The notes beneath the pieces were generated by a model. That model ran no database searches, had not been told where the DNA came from, and worked only from the letters and a program-made list of their open reading frames with translations. A DNA stretch of 29,817 nucleotides from Clostridiales bacterium UBA1770 (GTDB taxonomy: Bacteria > Bacillota > Clostridia > Oscillospirales > CAG-272). Position numbers and translations under genes: made by a program. Of this stretch, positions 8,480 to 14,992 are shown one piece after another (position 1 is the first letter of the stretch; every line of letters begins with the position of its first letter). The stretch is taken from positions 12,927-42,743 of the forward strand of contig DCGU01000028.1 in assembly GCA_002315325.1 (NCBI GenBank), read 5' to 3'.

Positions 8480-9571
8480 TCAGTGCAAAATGAAATCAAG
8501 GTAAACCGGATTGTGGTCGGAATAGGCGTAACCGGTATCGATCACGTTTGATTCAATCACTTCCACGTTGGCGGAAACGATGAACCCGTCCACCGTGATG
8601 ACGAATGAGGTTTCCGGATTGTAGGGTTCGGATGCGGTACGGCAGGATGCCGCGGGTTTCTCAGCGTCAAAGGGAACAACTTTCGTCAGCTCGGTCGGGA
8701 TGATACCGTCCGGAATGGGTTGTGCCCAGTTGCTGCCTTCCGGCGCTGCAACACCGAATACGTCTCCGGCATTGCCGAGTAAATCCTTATTAAAATCGCC
8801 GCCTGCAACGCAGTAATTGCCTTTTTCATATTCGGCTTTCATGTCGGCGCACAGCATTTTCAACTGTTCTATCGCAATGGTACCGTCCGACGTATAGGCG
8901 GACAGGTGAACGTTATACAGCACGAATTCTTTATCGCTGCCGTCAATGGCAAAACGATTGACGCTGTAACAGCGGTCAAGGTCGACGAGTTTTGTTACAC
9001 CGGATTCTATCGGGAGGGACCGCCGTTCTGCGGACGTGATGTTGAACTGCGAAACCGTCATAATACCCGATTGGTTGGCACCGTGCGGCTTCAAAATGGG
9101 GTAGAACAGATAGGCACTGTCGTAGTTTTGGGCAAACGTCCACGAGCAGAGCGTATCGGCGTTCAGTTTTTCAACCATCAAATCACGCTCGTTGATATGC
9201 ATGCTGCGCGTACCGTCGACGTCCACTTCCTGCAAAAGGATAAAAGACGGTTCTTTCGAGATAATCACGCCTGCAGCACCGCCCAGATTTGTCTCCACGG
9301 CGTCTGCGGAACGGGCACGGCTTTCTTTGCCGCCGTCCATAAAGAAACTGTAGTCGGCACTGTATGCGCCGAAGCCGACGTTGTATGATACGACCCGATA
9401 AGCAGTGCCGGTTTGTACGTTCGATAACGTTTCGCTCCCCGAAACGGTAAGCGGCAGATGATCCGGCAGTCGGCTGTAGGATACGAAAACGTAACCGACG
9501 TATCCCAATACCAACAGCAAAATGCAGCAAAGGAGCAGCAGCGGTATCCGTATTTTTTTGGTTTTGTGCAT
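8480..9571 (-). CDS. Membrane-anchored endonuclease/exonuclease/phosphatase-fold protein
   Basis: 363 residues. A single N-terminal membrane segment (about residues 10-32, rich in Leu) anchors it with the domain outside. The EEP fold motifs appear in order: SYNVGFGAY, ILLQEVDVDGTRS with the metal-binding Glu, YNVHLSAYTSD, AGGDFNKDLLGN and the C-terminal YSDHNPVYLDF with the catalytic Asp-His. Relatives include DNase I-like nucleases, sphingomyelinases and inositol phosphatases, so the substrate may be nucleic acid or phosphoester; the sequence alone does not decide. ATG at 9571 has AAGGGGG upstream. It is the first gene after a terminator and has its own promoter at 9620-9648. Confidence 0.88.
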   Translation of the reverse strand: MHKTKKIRIPLLLLCCILLLVLGYVGYVFVSYSRLPDHLPLTVSGSETLSNVQTGTAYRVVSYNVGFGAYSADYSFFMDGGKESRARSADAVETNLGGAAGVIISKEPSFILLQEVDVDGTRSMHINERDLMVEKLNADTLCSWTFAQNYDSAYLFYPILKPHGANQSGIMTVSQFNITSAERRSLPIESGVTKLVDLDRCYSVNRFAIDGSDKEFVLYNVHLSAYTSDGTIAIEQLKMLCADMKAEYEKGNYCVAGGDFNKDLLGNAGDVFGVAAPEGSNWAQPIPDGIIPTELTKVVPFDAEKPAASCRTASEPYNPETSFVITVDGFIVSANVEVIESNVIDTGYAYSDHNPVYLDFILH

Positions 9572-9619
9572 ACGTAAATTCCCCCTTCAAGCGCATCGTC
9601 ATAATAAAAAATCATCTTT

Positions 9620-9648
9620 ATTATATAATATTTTTCCCAATAATACAA
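9620..9648 (-). promoter_or_regulatory. Predicted sigma-A promoter for the EEP-fold gene
   Basis: On the minus strand, TTGTAT (bases 9648-9643) and TATAAT (9625-9620) are separated by 17 bases. It lies about 50 bases before the start codon at 9571 and just after the terminator of the yitT transcript. Confidence 0.7.
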
Positions 9649-9660
9649 GAGTACAGTATA

Positions 9661-9692
9661 AAAGAAAAAGCGGCGGCCGATCCGGCCGCCGC
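9661..9692 (-). terminator. Strong intrinsic terminator after the YitT gene
   Basis: A 10-base-pair stem GCGGCGGCCG/CGGCCGCCGC with a three-base loop (bases 9670-9692) is followed on the minus strand by TTTTTCTTT. It starts 10 bases after the stop codon of the YitT gene and ends that transcript. Confidence 0.95.
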
Positions 9693-9702
9693 CCCCAAAG
9701 CT

Positions 9703-10338
9703 TTATTCGGTAACGTCTGTTTTTCGTTTGTCTTGACGATGCGCGCTGCACGTCTGTATAAGTTTGGTCGTTCCGTCCATACATAAACTGCAAACAAGCG
9801 TGTATACGGCGCCGTACAGCAAGGGCCACGGTTCGCCGTAAACGAAAATCGATAAAAGAATGACCGATCCGTCGATGATAAAGCAAAAAACGCCGAAAGA
9901 CGTTTTCGGGTGCTTTTGCTTGAGCGCCACAATGATAAAATCCGTTCCTCCCGTGGAAGAACCTTCGTTAAAGATGATGGAGTACCCGATACCGGCGCAG
10001 ACACCGGCCAAAACGGCCGCCCAAATACGGGCACCGGTGAATACGGGGAATCGGCTGACGACGTAATCGGTAAATAACGAATTGATTAAAATTGTCGTTA
10101 TCGACGCCAGGAAGAACGGAAGGCCCAGCTTTTTGAACGTAAAAAGGATGATAGGCACGTTCAGAACGACCGTCACCCAGCCGATGGGAAAATCCAAAAG
10201 ATAATTGACCATCACGGCAAGGCCTGAAGTGCCGCCGGGGGCAAAATCGGCCGCTACGGCAAAACAGTCGATGGAAACGGCCAAAAAAATCGAAGCAATG
10301 ATATCACAAATAAGATACCGGATTATCTTTTTTGCCAT
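9703..10338 (-). CDS. Short YitT-family membrane protein
   Basis: 211 residues with five or six membrane segments and the family marks FAPGGTSGLAVMVNYLLDFPIGWV near residue 30 and GTDFIIVALKQKHP near residue 130. YitT/DUF161 proteins are usually about 280 residues and end in a cytoplasmic DUF2179 domain; here only a basic tail (HRQDKRKTDVTE) follows the last helix, so the domain is missing. The role of the family is not firmly known. I start at ATG 10338, 14 bases after the rhaM stop, with GAGG about 12 bases upstream; an upstream extension in frame would run antisense-like across rhaM and does not look coding. A terminator follows at once. Confidence 0.87.
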   Translation of the reverse strand: MAKKIIRYLICDIIASIFLAVSIDCFAVAADFAPGGTSGLAVMVNYLLDFPIGWVTVVLNVPIILFTFKKLGLPFFLASITTILINSLFTDYVVSRFPVFTGARIWAAVLAGVCAGIGYSIIFNEGSSTGGTDFIIVALKQKHPKTSFGVFCFIIDGSVILLSIFVYGEPWPLLYGAVYTLVCSLCMDGTTKLIQTCSAHRQDKRKTDVTE

Positions 10339-10352
10339 AGGGGAGGGAAACC

Positions 10353-10679
10353 TCAATCTTCCGTTTTGAATTTGAAGACGCACTTGAGCTGCGGCTGTGC
10401 GCCGGTTTCTGGATCCGGTTCCATAATCATGACGTCTTTCATATATTCGTTCCATTTGGCAACCACGGGGGATTCGTTTTGCACTTTGGCAGCAAAGTCG
10501 ATGCCTCGCTCGCACTCGTAGTACCCGAACAGCTCGTTGCCGACGTTCCAAATGGTGTAGTTGACGATGCCTGCCTCGGCCAATACCGTCTTCATTTCTT
10601 CCCAAATTTCATTGTGGCGGCGGCAGTATTCATCCAGCTTACCGTCCTTCACAATGGCTTTCCAAGCATAGCGTTCCAT
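10353..10679 (-). CDS. rhaM: L-rhamnose mutarotase
   Basis: 108 residues, the standard length of RhaM. It interconverts alpha and beta anomers of L-rhamnose so the isomerase gets its preferred form. Tyr18 and His22, in DEYCRRHNEIW, sit at the same positions as the catalytic pair in the E. coli protein, and the WNVGNELFGYYE strand and the conserved VVAKWNEYMKD are present. ATG at 10679 has GGAGG about 5 bases upstream. No rhamnose isomerase, kinase or aldolase is in the window, so it is an orphan here and the actual sugar substrate could differ. Confidence 0.93.
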   Translation of the reverse strand: MERYAWKAIVKDGKLDEYCRRHNEIWEEMKTVLAEAGIVNYTIWNVGNELFGYYECERGIDFAAKVQNESPVVAKWNEYMKDVMIMEPDPETGAQPQLKCVFKFKTED

Positions 10680-10707
10680 ATAAACCTCCGATACGTAATG
10701 ATATTGC

Positions 10708-11259
10708 TTATTGTAACGATTTGGCCATTAAAACCAAATCCGTGTAGGAACCGTCCCTGTATTTGACGGCATGCGGGACAACGCCGGTGCGGACAAATCC
10801 GAGCTTTTCGTACAGATGAATGGCGCGCACGTTGATGGCGTAGACGTCCAATTCAACCTGTTCGTATCCCGCCTCCCGCGCGCAGTCAATCAGGTGGGAC
10901 AATAACAGTTCGCCGATGCCCTGATTGCAAAAGTCCTTGAAAAGGGCGATGCCGACGGAGCAGCGGTGGCGCAGGCGCCGCGCACCGCTCACGGCGGAGA
11001 ACGAGCCGTTGCCGATCATTTCGCCCCCCACGTATGCGTTGAGCATCAATCCGCGCGGGTCGCCCTTGATATTTTGCAGGTAGGCGGCCTCTCCTTCTTC
11101 CGTGTAATTGACCTCGTCCGCATCGGACAAAAGGAACGGCGTTTCACCGCAGACGCGTTTTAAATAGTCGATTTCAATTTGGGCTTCCTCCGGTTCTGCC
11201 GAACGGAAGGTGACGGCAAGACCGGTCTTTGTGGTTTGCGTAATTTCTTTAAATTCCAT
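10708..11259 (-). CDS. GNAT N-acetyltransferase
   Basis: 183 residues of GCN5-related acetyltransferase. The acetyl-CoA binding motif A lies near residues 118-130 (KDFCNQGIGELLLSH), followed by the GYEQVELDVYAINVRAIHLYEKLGF signature of motif B. Acetyl transfer is to an unknown amine. The gene lies 28 bases upstream of rhaM. No convincing ribosome binding site precedes the ATG at 11259; an internal start is not better supported. The acceptor cannot be named from the sequence. Confidence 0.88.
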   Translation of the reverse strand: MEFKEITQTTKTGLAVTFRSAEPEEAQIEIDYLKRVCGETPFLLSDADEVNYTEEGEAAYLQNIKGDPRGLMLNAYVGGEMIGNGSFSAVSGARRLRHRCSVGIALFKDFCNQGIGELLLSHLIDCAREAGYEQVELDVYAINVRAIHLYEKLGFVRTGVVPHAVKYRDGSYTDLVLMAKSLQ

Positions 11260-11295
11260 ATGTTTTATTCAAAATCCTTATTGTTTTTTGCTTTT

Positions 11296-11985
11296 TCAGG
11301 GGAAACGATACGTGGTCACTTCGTCCCACTTTTGGTCTTCGCACCAGTACACGGTTTTCTCCGTTACGTCGAATACCATGGATACGACGGTGGGGCAAAC
11401 GTTTTGCGCAACGGCTTTCAGCACGGCAAAACAGTCGGGCACGTCAAAGGATTCCGGTGCTTCCCGCAGCATGGCTTCACCGATTTTATAACGGTCCAGC
11501 CCCATCCACGGGTGCTGCTCGCTGTCGCCTTTAAAGGGGGAAAAGTTGGTCAATATTTGATAGGGCGGTTTTTCATAATACTTGTAACCCTGTCCCGGTA
11601 CGATATGCAGCACGTTGCCGTCCCTGTCGGACAGCGAACCCATAAAGGTTAAACCCTGCACGCTGCAAACCGGTTTTTCCGCAACGATGCGGCGAATTTC
11701 CGCCATCGTTTTCTTTTGCAGCAGCATATCAATGTCCAGCATGATGACGTGCTCACACCCATCCCCCGGGTCACTGCGGCTGTCTGCCGGCCAGCAGGTG
11801 GGCATACCGACGAAGTCGCCGCGGCTGTTGGCACCGAACAGCGGCATCCACCCCTCAGTCTTGTCGTTGATTTCAATATAGACGCCGCGACCCTCGTCGA
11901 CACGGACGCGGTGTTCTAAACCCGAAATGTCCAAATTCCAGCCGACGATGGTCTTGCGGCGGTTGGAGATAATACTCGTACACAT
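11296..11985 (-). CDS. Ntn-hydrolase, choloylglycine hydrolase / linear amide hydrolase-like
   Basis: 229 residues that open MCTSII, so removing the initiator Met exposes Cys2, the nucleophile of N-terminal-nucleophile amidohydrolases of the choloylglycine/penicillin acylase group. The following WNLDISG and later NSRGDFVGMPTCW and LTNFSP segments also fit that fold. It would cleave a linear amide bond such as an acyl-amino acid in the cytoplasm. The protein is shorter than typical bile salt hydrolases (about 320 residues) and lacks a signal peptide, so bile salt activity is not implied. It starts three bases after the stop of the glycosylase gene (ATG at 11985), suggesting coupling. Confidence 0.75.
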   Translation of the reverse strand: MCTSIISNRRKTIVGWNLDISGLEHRVRVDEGRGVYIEINDKTEGWMPLFGANSRGDFVGMPTCWPADSRSDPGDGCEHVIMLDIDMLLQKKTMAEIRRIVAEKPVCSVQGLTFMGSLSDRDGNVLHIVPGQGYKYYEKPPYQILTNFSPFKGDSEQHPWMGLDRYKIGEAMLREAPESFDVPDCFAVLKAVAQNVCPTVVSMVFDVTEKTVYWCEDQKWDEVTTYRFP

Positions 11986-11988
11986 GAT

Positions 11989-12498
11989 TCAGTCGCTTTC
12001 TTGTTTCGTAATGATTTGATACGCAGCCGTCAATGCTTCCGCGGATACGGCGGCGTTGGCCGGCGACGTGGACGGCAGCTTAACCGCCTCGATACCGGTG
12101 CGCGGATAATTATACTTCATATAATAATGGAATGCAACGGCGCCGGTGGCATAAATCCGTTTGATATGCGTTTGTGTAAGCAGCCAAGGGATATCGGTCG
12201 GCTTTGCGTTTTTTATCGATGCGTCGCCCGCACCGCAAATGTCGCATTCTTCCAATGCATCCCACAGGGCAATGTGATGCTTCAGCATCATGGCGCGTTT
12301 TTCGTCTGTTGTAACGGGAACGGGTTCCCCCAAAACGGCCGCCGTAACCCGCCAAAACCTGTTTTGCGGATGCCCGTAATAAAAGGCCTGCGCACGGGAC
12401 TTGGGCGATGGAATAGACCCCAAAATTAAAATTTCGCTGTTACAATCAAATAGGGGCGGGAACTCGTGCGTGACGTGCGTGTACGTGGTTGTTTTCAT
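11989..12498 (-). CDS. DNA-deoxyinosine (hypoxanthine) glycosylase, UDG superfamily
   Basis: 169 residues. The first motif, LILGSIPSPKSRAQAFYYG then HPQNRFW at residues 24-49, matches family 6 of the uracil-DNA glycosylase superfamily, which removes hypoxanthine made by adenine deamination. The C-terminal motif LPSTSPANA near residue 143 corresponds to the DNA-intercalating loop. Length fits single-domain enzymes. It acts in base-excision repair in the cytoplasm. ATG at 12498 has AGGA at a somewhat long distance. It is coupled by three bases to the Ntn-hydrolase that follows; a shared function is not obvious. Confidence 0.87.
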   Translation of the reverse strand: MKTTTYTHVTHEFPPLFDCNSEILILGSIPSPKSRAQAFYYGHPQNRFWRVTAAVLGEPVPVTTDEKRAMMLKHHIALWDALEECDICGAGDASIKNAKPTDIPWLLTQTHIKRIYATGAVAFHYYMKYNYPRTGIEAVKLPSTSPANAAVSAEALTAAYQIITKQESD

Positions 12499-12535
12499 TA
12501 TTTGACGTTCTTTCCTGTCTAATCGTAATCGTATG

Positions 12536-13426
12536 TCAGTTTTGTCGGTTTGCCTGTCCGATGGTATCAGCTACGGCAAACGCCGTGCCGACCATCATAA
12601 TCAGAAAAGCAATACCGAATCGATTGGTCAGCGGTTCATCCAATATAACCAGTGCCAAAATAGAGCCGACAAAAGGTGCGATGGCATAAAATGCACCGGT
12701 TTTGGCAGCGCCGATATGCCGCTGCGCTCGGACGTAGGTAAATACGCTCAATCCGTAGGCGACGAACCCGAGTACCATTGCCGCCAAAACGTATCGGGGT
12801 GCCGGTAGTTTTTCGCCGATGGCGCAGGCGATACAAAAGGAGCCGAAACCGGAGCCGAATCCCTTCAAAATGACGATTTGGTACGTGCTTTTATCGGAAA
12901 TGCTGCGGGTGCAGTTATTTTCCAGTCCCCAGCATACGGTGGCAAGGAGCACGAACAGCGACCCAGCGGAAATAGAAAACCCGCTCGTGCCGTCCAAGGA
13001 CAGAAGAATGCCGGACACGGTAATCAAACCGATGGTAATCCACAGTTTTGCGGATACTTTCTCTTTGAATAAGAGCAGGGCAATGACGGCTGTTGCGGCA
13101 ATCTCAAAATTACCGAGTAATGCGGCCTCCGATGCCGTTCCCAATTTGATGCCGAGCATCAAAAAAATCGGTGCCGCAATATCAAGGACAATCATGCCGA
13201 CGGTGTACGGCAAATCCTTTTTTTCAAGGCGGTCTGTCCGCGGCTCCTTTTTGAATCGGAATATGTAGATACAGCCGATACCGAGGCCTGCGCCAAAATA
13301 CAGGAAGGATGCCATAAAGGTCGAGGGAACGTAGGCGAGCAAAAGTTTAGAAAACGGCGTGCCGATGGCGTAAAATACGGCTGCCGCCACGGCGTATATG
13401 ACTGATAGAAATCGTTTATCTTTCAT
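12536..13426 (-). CDS. EamA/DMT-family transporter
   Basis: 296 residues with about ten membrane helices in two repeated halves (EamA domains around 5-140 and 150-290), the drug/metabolite transporter layout. Marks include ILSLDGTSGFSISAGSLFVLLATVCWG at the start of the second half and AFYAIAPFVGSILALVILDEPLT near the end, the usual second EamA signature. It would export or import a small metabolite; the substrate is unknown. The ATG at 13426 follows an A-rich stretch with no clear ribosome binding site. The 71-base gap upstream of it shows no terminator. Confidence 0.9.
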   Translation of the reverse strand: MKDKRFLSVIYAVAAAVFYAIGTPFSKLLLAYVPSTFMASFLYFGAGLGIGCIYIFRFKKEPRTDRLEKKDLPYTVGMIVLDIAAPIFLMLGIKLGTASEAALLGNFEIAATAVIALLLFKEKVSAKLWITIGLITVSGILLSLDGTSGFSISAGSLFVLLATVCWGLENNCTRSISDKSTYQIVILKGFGSGFGSFCIACAIGEKLPAPRYVLAAMVLGFVAYGLSVFTYVRAQRHIGAAKTGAFYAIAPFVGSILALVILDEPLTNRFGIAFLIMMVGTAFAVADTIGQANRQN

Positions 13427-13497
13427 TTTTTGTTGCGTTTTTACTTGTTTTTTGTGTTTTTACGTGCGTTGCGGGAAGACGGTCCTGCGTCAGACGA

Positions 13498-14136
13498 TTA
13501 CCCGCCCGTGACAATGCGTTTCATTTCTTCGCCCAAATGCGCATAAAACAAGGCAAAATGGGCGCCGTCCACCAACGCGTGGTGGCACAGCAGCGATACC
13601 GGCATCATTTGCCGACCGCGCCAATCGGGTTCGTATTTGCCCCAGGTAATGCGGGGGTTGGAATCCTTGGCGCCGTTGGTCGGTTGTATCAGCGCGGTGT
13701 ACTTGAACCACGGGGAAGAGGAGATAAAGAGCAGTGACGCGGCATCCGGATCTTCCGCAAATTCGTTCGTTTCCCGGCAGCGCTTTTGTGCCGCTTCGGC
13801 TTGTTGGATATATTCGGCAAAGGGTAAATTGTGCCGCAACGTGCAGAAACAAAAGTTGCCGTCACCGGCACTTTCGGTGTGTGACGTGTTGCAAAAGTCG
13901 TACTCGACAATGCCGTCACCGTCAATGCGCTGCCGAAAAGCGGGTACACCGTTGGCAGCCAAAGCCGCCGCATGCATAAACGTCAAATAGAAGGAATAAC
14001 CGCGCTCACGGCAAAAGGCAAGCAAGTCGGTGACGTCAACGTCTGCGGTAACCCCGACGTGCGGGTTTTGCAGCGACGAGAAATATTCAAATTGACTGCG
14101 TCGCGAATAAGTCTCCAACGGTATATATTTCTGCAT
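13498..14136 (-). CDS. Chloramphenicol acetyltransferase-fold protein
   Basis: 212 residues, the normal length of type A CAT subunits. The catalytic signature HHALVDG lies at residues 185-191 (His186, Asp190), with SSPWFKYTAL near residue 145 and the usual N-terminal YFSSLQNP segment. CAT enzymes act as trimers that acetylate the 3-hydroxyl of chloramphenicol; however many intact CAT-fold homologues in Clostridia have no proven resistance role. The Cys-Phe residues near the substrate channel cannot be checked here, so antibiotic activity is possible but unproven. ATG at 14136 has GGAGG about 6 bases upstream. Neighbours are an exporter-type EamA gene and an amidohydrolase. Confidence 0.85.
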   Translation of the reverse strand: MQKYIPLETYSRRSQFEYFSSLQNPHVGVTADVDVTDLLAFCRERGYSFYLTFMHAAALAANGVPAFRQRIDGDGIVEYDFCNTSHTESAGDGNFCFCTLRHNLPFAEYIQQAEAAQKRCRETNEFAEDPDAASLLFISSSPWFKYTALIQPTNGAKDSNPRITWGKYEPDWRGRQMMPVSLLCHHALVDGAHFALFYAHLGEEMKRIVTGG

Positions 14137-14164
14137 GCGGTTCCTCCCGGGACAATTCGGTCTA

Positions 14165-14956
14165 TTACTGTATAAAACGCTGCGCGTTGTTCCACAGGAT
14201 TTTTTCTTCCAGCGCAGCGGGTAATTTCAACTCGTGAAAACGTACCAACTCCTGCGCGGCGGACCACATCGGGTAATCGGTGCCGAACAGAATACGGTTC
14301 TCGTCAAACGAGCCGATGAGTTTGCGTGCGTGCTCATCCGAAATCAAGGGCAGGGAACTGGACGTGTCAATCCATACGTTTTCATATTTCGATAAAAACT
14401 GCGCGCCGTCATCCCATTCGGTATAGCCGCCGAAATGTGCGGCGATACATTGCAGCCCCGGAATTTCCGACAGAACCCGCGCCAGCTGCTGCGGGTTGGA
14501 ATACGAATAGCGGTTGTCGCCCGTGTGAATCAAAATCGGGAGCCCTGCGGCGCGCACGGTGTCGAACATAGCCAGAGCGGATTTGTCATCCAGGGCGTAC
14601 TTTTGCATATCGGGGTGGATTTTAAAGCCCTTTAACCCCAGCGCTTTGACCTCGTTCATCAGCCCCGGCAAATCGGGATAATCGGGGTGAATGGCGGCGA
14701 ATCCGGTCAGCCGGTCGGGATTTTGCGCCGCTGCACCCGCAATAAAGGTGTTGATAGCCTGCACGTTGCCGGGCTTTACCGCCACGGAATGAATGACGGC
14801 GTGCGTGATACCGGCGCTGTCGTGGTTCCGTAACAGACCGGACAGCGTCCCGTCTTCTTCCATGGGAATATCGTAAAAGGCACCGATGCTGCATGCCGCT
14901 TTCGCAGCAATTGCATCGGGAAAAACGTGAGCATGAAAATCACAAATGGGTGTCAT
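14165..14956 (-). CDS. Amidohydrolase 2 family metal-dependent hydrolase
   Basis: 263 residues with the TIM-barrel metal site: DFHAHVF (His8, His10), GFKIHPD, ILIHTGD and IAAHFGG supply ligands, and LFGTDYPMW near the C-terminus supplies the catalytic Asp. Such enzymes hydrolyse or decarboxylate small cyclic or aromatic substrates; the substrate is not known. ATG at 14956 has GGAG about 10 bases upstream. It lies 28 bases before the CAT-fold gene and 36 bases after the transporter gene. Confidence 0.9.
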   Translation of the reverse strand: MTPICDFHAHVFPDAIAAKAACSIGAFYDIPMEEDGTLSGLLRNHDSAGITHAVIHSVAVKPGNVQAINTFIAGAAAQNPDRLTGFAAIHPDYPDLPGLMNEVKALGLKGFKIHPDMQKYALDDKSALAMFDTVRAAGLPILIHTGDNRYSYSNPQQLARVLSEIPGLQCIAAHFGGYTEWDDGAQFLSKYENVWIDTSSSLPLISDEHARKLIGSFDENRILFGTDYPMWSAAQELVRFHELKLPAALEEKILWNNAQRFIQ

Positions 14957-14992
14957 AAAAAATCATCTCCATACCGCAAAAACGGCTCTGGT

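Noticed and set aside
10339..10605. Longer start for the YitT protein
   Set aside because: The extra residues are Arg-rich and come from the rhaM region read in another frame; the ATG at 10338 has a binding site and begins at the first helix.
11296..11985. Bile salt hydrolase
   Set aside because: Only the MCTS-type opening and general fold features match; the protein is about 90 residues too short and lacks evidence for the bile salt loops.
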